Notes under the pieces: generated by a model
Told to the model about the DNA's origin: nothing
The model's database searches: none
Seen by the model: only the letters and a program-made list of their open reading frames with translations
Program-made: the position numbers and the translations under genes
In this document: in pieces, positions 6,546 through 10,465 of the stretch
How positions within the stretch are numbered: position 1 is the first letter of the stretch
Layout of the letters: each line of letters starts with the position of its first letter
DNA from: Propionibacteriales bacterium
GTDB taxonomy: Bacteria; Actinomycetota; Actinomycetes; Propionibacteriales; Propionibacteriaceae
Reading direction: 5' to 3'
Length of the DNA stretch: 10,465 nucleotides
Assembly: GCA_017882655.1 (NCBI GenBank)
Contig: JADGPB010000047.1
Coordinates: forward strand, 1-10,465

Positions 6546-7090
6546 GAGGCCCCGTCCACGATCACATCGGCACGGGTCTCGGGGTGCTGCGCGGCCACGT
6601 ACGCAGCCTCCTGCGGCATCCAGTTCGTCGACCAGCACTCCCACCGGGCGCCGCCTTCGCGTTCCTGCGCTCGCTCGATCCGTACGTTCTCGTCCACCGT
6701 CACCCACACCCGTACGTCCCACGGCACGGCGACGGCCTCATCGGTCACGTGGATGCCCTCGACGATCACCTGAGCTCGCGTCACGGAGAGGTCCTCGCCG
6801 GGCTCCTGGCTCGTCCAGTGCCAGCGCTGGTACGTGGCGGAGCCGTCGGTGAGCATCGGTCTGTAGACCTCGGAGACGAACCTCTCGTGCTCCCACAACG
6901 GACGTCCCGGGCGCGACATGTCGTCGCCATGGACGACGTCGCCGCCCAGCGCCTCCGCCAGCCGCGTGGCGAACGTCGTCTTGCCCGCGCAGCTCAGCCC
7001 GTCGATGCCGACGAACGCGGGCCGGCCAGCGGGGACGCGCTCGGCGAGCAGCTGGCGGATCGTCTCGATGGGGTCAGACATGCCGCCCAT
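6542..7090 (-). CDS. P-loop uridine-kinase-like NTPase
   Basis: This is a small cytoplasmic P-loop protein of the uridine-kinase-like group, probably a kinase of a small molecule; the substrate is unknown. It has 182 residues from ATG 7090. The phosphate-binding loop is GIDGLSCAGKTT (28-39) with K37. Acidic residues in HGDDM (53-57) may act at the active site, and VIVEGIH resembles a Walker B strand. The C-terminal stretch, with WMPQEAAYVA and then RADVIVDG, is typical of this group. The ATG lies 1 base after the folC TGA, so translation is probably coupled to folC. An alternative ATG at 7081 gives 179 residues; neither has a clear Shine-Dalgarno site. Its stop overlaps the GTG of the PxpA stub. 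The family is well supported, the specific reaction is not. Confidence 0.85.
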   Translation of the reverse strand: MGGMSDPIETIRQLLAERVPAGRPAFVGIDGLSCAGKTTFATRLAEALGGDVVHGDDMSRPGRPLWEHERFVSEVYRPMLTDGSATYQRWHWTSQEPGEDLSVTRAQVIVEGIHVTDEAVAVPWDVRVWVTVDENVRIERAQEREGGARWECWSTNWMPQEAAYVAAQHPETRADVIVDGAS

Positions 7091-7091
7091 T

Positions 7092-8336
7092 TCAGCACAG
7101 GCCGCCGAGTGAGCTCCCCCAGCGCTCGACCACGAGCGGCCGGGCCAGCGACACCAGGTACAGCGAACCGGTCACCACGAGGTGCCGCTCAGGGCGGGCC
7201 AGGAGCAGCTCGAGGCCCTCAGCCGGCGTCCGTACGGCCTCGGCCTCAAGCCCCAGCAGCCGTGCCTGATCGACCACAACGTCGGCCGGGAAGGAGCGTT
7301 TCACCTTGTCACCCGCACCGAGCTCGTACTCGGGGACGATCAGGTGGCTCACCAGGGGCGCCAGCACGGACAACGTCGCGGCGAGCTTGGATTCGGGAGA
7401 CTGCAGCAGCGTCGCCAGCACGGCCACGTGGGTCAACCCGTCGGCCTCCAGCGTCTCGACCAGTCCGGCCATCTTCTGCGGGTTGTGGGCCCCGTCCAGG
7501 ATCAGCACGCGGTCGTCGTGCCGGAACCACTCGTACCGGCCGGGCGGCGTGTGCGCGGCACCATCGATCTCGGGCACGTCGAACCCGTACCGGCTCCCCA
7601 GCACGCCGACGGCCGCCTTCGCCAACGCGAGGTTGCGTTCCTGGTAGCGCGCGCCTTCGGGGTGTGTGGCGACGACGACCGAGCCGCCGACCTCGCGCGC
7701 GTGCTCCCGTACGACCTCGAGGACGACCTCGTCCTGGTCGATCACGACGACCGTGTTGCGGGGCCCGATGATGCCGGCCTTCTGGACGGCGATGGTGTCC
7801 ACCGAGTCACCGAGGATATCGGTGTGGTCGAGCCCCACCGGGGCGACGACGCAGAGCTTGTCCGGGTCCTGGAGCGCATTCGTGGCGTCGCGCAAGCCGC
7901 CGATGCCCACCTCGACGATCGCGTACTCGACGTTCTCCTGCGCGAACACCCACAGCGCGAGTCCGACGCCGAGCTCGAAGTAGGTCAGCTCCCTCTCCAG
8001 CGACTCGGCCCGTGGCAGGAAGTCGTTGACGTACGCGACGAAGCGGTCCTCCTCCACCGGCAGCCCGCCCACCTGGACGCGCTCGTTGACTCCGACGATG
8101 TGCGGCGACACCGTCAGGCCCGTACGGTGGCCGGCCGCTTCCAGAAGGCCGCGGATGAGGTAGGCCGTCGATGTCTTTCCGGACGTGCCCGCCACATGCA
8201 CGATCCGATAGCGCCGCTCAGGGTTCCCGAGGTGGTCCAGCAGCGCTCGCAGCGTGTCCACGGAGCTGTGGCCCCGGCTGCGTCGGCCCGAGAAGTGGAG
8301 GAGCGCGTCCAGAGCGGAGTCGAGGTCGGTGACCAT
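7092..8336 (-). CDS. folC: Divergent FolC-type Mur ligase (dihydrofolate synthase / folylpolyglutamate synthase)
   Basis: Enzymes of this family use ATP to join glutamate to dihydropteroate or to folates, making cytoplasmic folylpolyglutamates. From ATG 8336 (AGAGGGG 6 bases upstream) it has 414 residues. Family signs in order are the ATP loop HVAGTSGKTST (47-57), VSPH (76-79) with NERV, VEVGIGGLRDATN (141-153), GLDHTDILGD (168-177), KAGII with the probable carbamylated Lys186, PPGRYEW, and DGAHNP (281-286). Several motifs depart from the usual ones: GTSGKTS for GTNGK(G/T)S, GGLRDATN for GGRLDATN, and QKAGI for EKAGI. The stretch between KAGII and YQERNLALA also looks shorter than usual. It may be a diverged FolC or a relative with another substrate. 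It lies divergent from purU, which fits a folate role. An in-frame ATG at 8372 adds 12 residues with less support. Confidence 0.85.
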   Translation of the reverse strand: MVTDLDSALDALLHFSGRRSRGHSSVDTLRALLDHLGNPERRYRIVHVAGTSGKTSTAYLIRGLLEAAGHRTGLTVSPHIVGVNERVQVGGLPVEEDRFVAYVNDFLPRAESLERELTYFELGVGLALWVFAQENVEYAIVEVGIGGLRDATNALQDPDKLCVVAPVGLDHTDILGDSVDTIAVQKAGIIGPRNTVVVIDQDEVVLEVVREHAREVGGSVVVATHPEGARYQERNLALAKAAVGVLGSRYGFDVPEIDGAAHTPPGRYEWFRHDDRVLILDGAHNPQKMAGLVETLEADGLTHVAVLATLLQSPESKLAATLSVLAPLVSHLIVPEYELGAGDKVKRSFPADVVVDQARLLGLEAEAVRTPAEGLELLLARPERHLVVTGSLYLVSLARPLVVERWGSSLGGLC

Positions 8337-8401
8337 GCGATCCCCTCTCACCACTTCGTCATCGCGCGCCAACTCCCTCGGCGCGGCGATACCCTACCCC
8401 G
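8337..8401. promoter_or_regulatory. folC-purU divergent intergenic region with a candidate leaderless purU promoter
   Basis: These 65 bp separate two divergent genes. TACCCT at 8390-8395 fits a TAnnnT -10 box and ends 6 bases before the purU GTG, so transcription could start at or next to that codon. No Shine-Dalgarno site precedes the GTG. I see no clear -35 box and no convincing folC promoter. Confidence 0.45.
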
Positions 8402-9250
8402 GTGACGACCGAGCCGCATTTGGTGATCACGCTGCGCTGCGCCGATCGCCCAGGCATCGTGCATGCCGTGAGCGGAGCCATCGTCGCCGCCGGCGGCAAC
8501 ATCACGGAGTCGATGCAGTTCTACTCCTCCGACACCGAGACGTTCTTCATGCGCATCCAGGTGGCCCTGGCTGTACGAGCCGACCTCGAAAGCGAGCTCG
8601 AGTCCGTACGGGACCTGCTCGATGCCCAGGTCGAGGTCGACGAGGTCGGGCGGGCCATGCGTACGCTCGTGCTCGTCTCGAAGGCCGGCCACGTCCTCAA
8701 CGCCCTGCTGTTCGCGCACCGCAGCGGCAACCTGCCCGTCGACATCCAGCTGATCCTCGGCAACCACGACGAGCTCACCCCGCTCGCCGACTTCTACGGC
8801 ATCCCGTTCGAGCACCACCCCGTCACCGCCGAGACCAAGCACCTCTTCGAGCAGCGGGTCCGCGAAGCGGTCGAGCAGTACGACATCGAGCTGGTCGTCC
8901 TCGCCCGGTACATGCAGATCCTGTCGCCGGAGCTCTGCGAGTTCCTCGCCGGTCGCGCCATCAACATCCACCACTCGTTCCTGCCCGGCTTCAAGGGTGC
9001 GAACCCGTACCGGCAGGCCCATGCCCGTGGCGTGAAGCTGATCGGAGCGACAGCGCACTTCGTCACGACCGAGCTCGACGAGGGCCCGATCATCGAGCAG
9101 AACGTCACGAGGGTGAGCCACTCGCGCTCCGTGCCGGAGCTCGTCGAGTTCGGCCAGGACATCGAGTCGCGAACCCTTGTGAGCGCAGTGAAGTTGTTCG
9201 CTCAGCACAGGGTGCTGCTCGACGGCAGCCGCACCATCATCTTCGACTGA
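8402..9250 (+). CDS. purU: Formyltetrahydrofolate deformylase
   Basis: This enzyme hydrolyses 10-formyltetrahydrofolate to tetrahydrofolate and formate. It balances the one-carbon pool and supplies formate, for example to PurT. It has 282 residues, the usual length. The N-terminal ACT domain (about 6-85) contains RCADRPGIVHAVSGAI, and the formyl-transferase fold follows from about 87. The catalytic triad is visible: N188 and H190 in INIHHSFLPGFKG, and D226 in TELDEGPI, with the spacing known from GAR transformylase. The ACT domain and HHSFLPGFKG distinguish it from PurN. The start is GTG 8402, directly before the ACT domain, with no Shine-Dalgarno site and a -10-like box 6 bases away. It is divergent from folC, another folate enzyme, and 27 bp before the CPBP protease gene, with which it may be co-transcribed. 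Confidence 0.97.
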   Translation: MTTEPHLVITLRCADRPGIVHAVSGAIVAAGGNITESMQFYSSDTETFFMRIQVALAVRADLESELESVRDLLDAQVEVDEVGRAMRTLVLVSKAGHVLNALLFAHRSGNLPVDIQLILGNHDELTPLADFYGIPFEHHPVTAETKHLFEQRVREAVEQYDIELVVLARYMQILSPELCEFLAGRAINIHHSFLPGFKGANPYRQAHARGVKLIGATAHFVTTELDEGPIIEQNVTRVSHSRSVPELVEFGQDIESRTLVSAVKLFAQHRVLLDGSRTIIFD

Positions 9251-9277
9251 GCGCCTCCGGGACCAAAGGAGTTGCCC

Positions 9278-10309
9278 ATGACCGGCCCCGCCGGTGAAGC
9301 CAAGCGCCGCCTCGATCTCGTACACCTTCTCAACTCCCAGGCCTCGGCCTGGCGTGCTCCCCTGGTGGCTCCTCCGCTGAGGCCCTCCGACGGGCTGGCC
9401 GCCGACTCGCCGATGGGCTGGCAAGGGGTCCCGTGGTGGCGCCACGTGGGGGGCCGGTCCCCGGCGTTCCTCGTCGCCGCGGTCGTGGTCTGGGCCGCAG
9501 TCAACGGGCTCTGGTTGCTGGCGCACCTTCACGTCGGCGTCACCTGGTACCTGCCTGTGGTGTTCGAACTCATCCCGGCAGTGGCCGCGTACGCCCTCGT
9601 TGTGATGGTCCTCGAGCGCCGCCGGCCAGCGATCGAGTACGCGCCGCGGCGCTGGGGCGGTCTCATTGCCGGGCTCGCCCTCGGCGCGATCGTGTGCCTG
9701 GTCGTCACCGGCATCATCTGGCTGCTGGGCGGCATCACGTTCGTGGGTCTCGACCCGAACCCTGCGTGGCTGAGCCGCCTGATCAGCCTCGGTCTCGTGG
9801 CAGGCGTCGTCGAGGAGATTGTGCTCCGCGGGGTCCTCTTCCGGTACGTGGAGTCACTGCTCGGCACCTGGGCCTCGGTAGCGACTAGCGCCTTGATCTT
9901 CGGCGGGCTCCACCTGGGCAACGAGAACGCGACGCTGACCGGCGCCGTGGCGATCGCGCTGGAGGCGGGCGTGATGTTCGCCGTGCTGTACGCGCTGACG
10001 AGGTCACTGTGGGTGGTCGTCGGTGTTCACGCCGGGTGGAACCTCATGCAGGGCCTGGGTCTGGGCATCGTCGTCAGTGGCTCGAGCGACACCGGCATGG
10101 GGTTCATCGTCTCCCACCCGACGGGCCCCGAGTTCGTGAGCGGGGGCGGTTTCGGGATCGAGGCGAGTGTGGTTTCGGTCGTCGTGTGGCTGCTCGTGGC
10201 CGCGTACCTGTCGTGGCGTCTCGTCCGTACGGGCGGCGTCGTCGCGCCTGCATGGGTCCGCCATCGGCGGCTTCCCGGGAACCCCGTCGCCGCCTCGCCA
10301 CTGAGCTGA
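9278..10309 (+). CDS. CPBP-family intramembrane metalloprotease
   Basis: This is a multi-pass membrane protein of the CPBP (CAAX protease and bacteriocin-processing, Abi/Rce1) family; members cleave substrates within or near the membrane. From ATG 9278 it has 343 residues. The three catalytic motifs are intact: EEIVLRG (E179, E180, R184), FGGLH with H212, and HAGWN with H251 and N255. About 60 hydrophilic residues precede the first membrane segment (near 62-80). Further segments lie near 95-112, 127-151, 166-184, 198-210, 222-250 and 287-312. The C-terminal tail is basic. AAAGGAG lies 6 bases before the ATG, deciding this start over the in-frame TTG at 9272. It follows purU by 27 bp but has no evident link to folate. 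The substrate is unknown. Confidence 0.92.
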   Translation: MTGPAGEAKRRLDLVHLLNSQASAWRAPLVAPPLRPSDGLAADSPMGWQGVPWWRHVGGRSPAFLVAAVVVWAAVNGLWLLAHLHVGVTWYLPVVFELIPAVAAYALVVMVLERRRPAIEYAPRRWGGLIAGLALGAIVCLVVTGIIWLLGGITFVGLDPNPAWLSRLISLGLVAGVVEEIVLRGVLFRYVESLLGTWASVATSALIFGGLHLGNENATLTGAVAIALEAGVMFAVLYALTRSLWVVVGVHAGWNLMQGLGLGIVVSGSSDTGMGFIVSHPTGPEFVSGGGFGIEASVVSVVVWLLVAAYLSWRLVRTGGVVAPAWVRHRRLPGNPVAASPLS

Positions 10310-10326
10310 GCCCACTGGTCCTATCC

Positions 10327-10365
10327 GTGGCGACATCTCGAGTATGCCCCCAGGGGTGTCGCTAC
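10327..10365 (+). terminator. Possible terminator hairpin after the CPBP gene
   Basis: GTGGCGACA (10327-10335) can pair with TGTCGCTAC (10357-10365), with one G-T pair. CCCC/GGGG (10347-10350 and 10353-10356) closes a tight loop inside, leaving an 11-base bulge on the left side. It starts 17 bp after the CPBP stop codon. There is no T-run. Confidence 0.45.
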
Positions 10366-10401
10366 GGCCCGAAGAATTCCGGGGCGGATTTCGCGGTTTG
10401 G

Positions 10402-10424
10402 CGGCGAGTACCGGGTACTTGCCG
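10402..10424. repeat. Inverted repeat near the right edge, possible operator
   Basis: CGGCGAGTACC and GGTACTTGCCG form 11-bp arms with a single mismatch around one central G. A second pair, GGCGGCGA (10400-10407) and TCGCCGCC (10431-10438), overlaps it. The site is noncoding and probably upstream of a gene beyond the window. It could be a regulator binding site or an RNA hairpin. Confidence 0.45.
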
Positions 10425-10465
10425 TTACAGTCGCCGCCACCGGTGACGCGACGTCGCGTCCCGAT

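Noticed and set aside
7161..7180. Possible fourth LacI operator (GCGAACCGGTCACC)
   Set aside because: Only one half matches, and it lies inside folC coding sequence.
6584..7771. 395-codon plus-strand frame across the kinase and folC
   Set aside because: It is antisense to two well-supported genes, with a Pro/Arg-rich composition and no domain.
8348..9532. 394-codon minus-strand frame opposite purU
   Set aside because: It is antisense to purU, whose catalytic residues are all visible, and crosses into the CPBP gene.
10009..10446. Plus-strand frame of 145 codons at the right end
   Set aside because: It overlaps the CPBP gene in another frame and reads as Arg/Gly-rich low-complexity sequence.
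1..10465. Search for CRISPR arrays, tRNA or rRNA genes, insertion sequences and phage genes
   Set aside because: No regularly spaced repeats, cloverleaf, transposase or integrase was seen in the window.

Overview
This window looks like ordinary chromosome from a high-GC actinomycete (Actinomycetota). The evidence is strong G/C bias at third codon positions, GTG starts, a leaderless-looking gene, a LacI-controlled sugar ABC transporter, and a dimeric NADP-isocitrate dehydrogenase. The genus cannot be fixed from the sequence alone.

Layout. (1) 1-3228, minus strand: a LacI-family repressor, a sugar-binding lipoprotein and a MalF-type permease that runs off the left edge. Three copies of a near-identical palindrome (core CGAACCGGTTCG) lie beside them: one before the lipoprotein gene and two flanking a recognisable lacI promoter. 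(2) 3229-3754: the lacI promoter and operators, then a plus-strand coding remnant matching the C-terminal end of a 3-hydroxyisobutyrate-dehydrogenase-like enzyme with no N-terminal part. (3) 3755-5068, plus: UDP-glucose 6-dehydrogenase. (4) 5114-6331, minus: NADP-isocitrate dehydrogenase, convergent with ugd across a hairpin and preceded by a perfect 12-bp palindrome. (5) 6441-8336, minus: a divergent FolC, a P-loop uridine-kinase-like protein, and a stub that starts exactly like 5-oxoprolinase subunit A (PxpA) and then loses similarity. (6) 8402-10309, plus: formyltetrahydrofolate deformylase (PurU), divergent from folC, then a CPBP-family intramembrane protease. (7) 10310-10465: noncoding, with a hairpin and an inverted repeat.

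How the genes fit together: the left block is a sugar-uptake locus, probably induced when sugar releases the LacI repressor. FolC and PurU share a promoter region and both act in folate one-carbon metabolism. UGD and ICD are housekeeping enzymes.

I see no mobile element, CRISPR array, RNA gene or clearly new defence or biosynthetic system. The observations most worth a second look are two gene remnants (3371-3628 and 6441-6545), the three-operator LacI arrangement, the icd palindrome and the divergent FolC.
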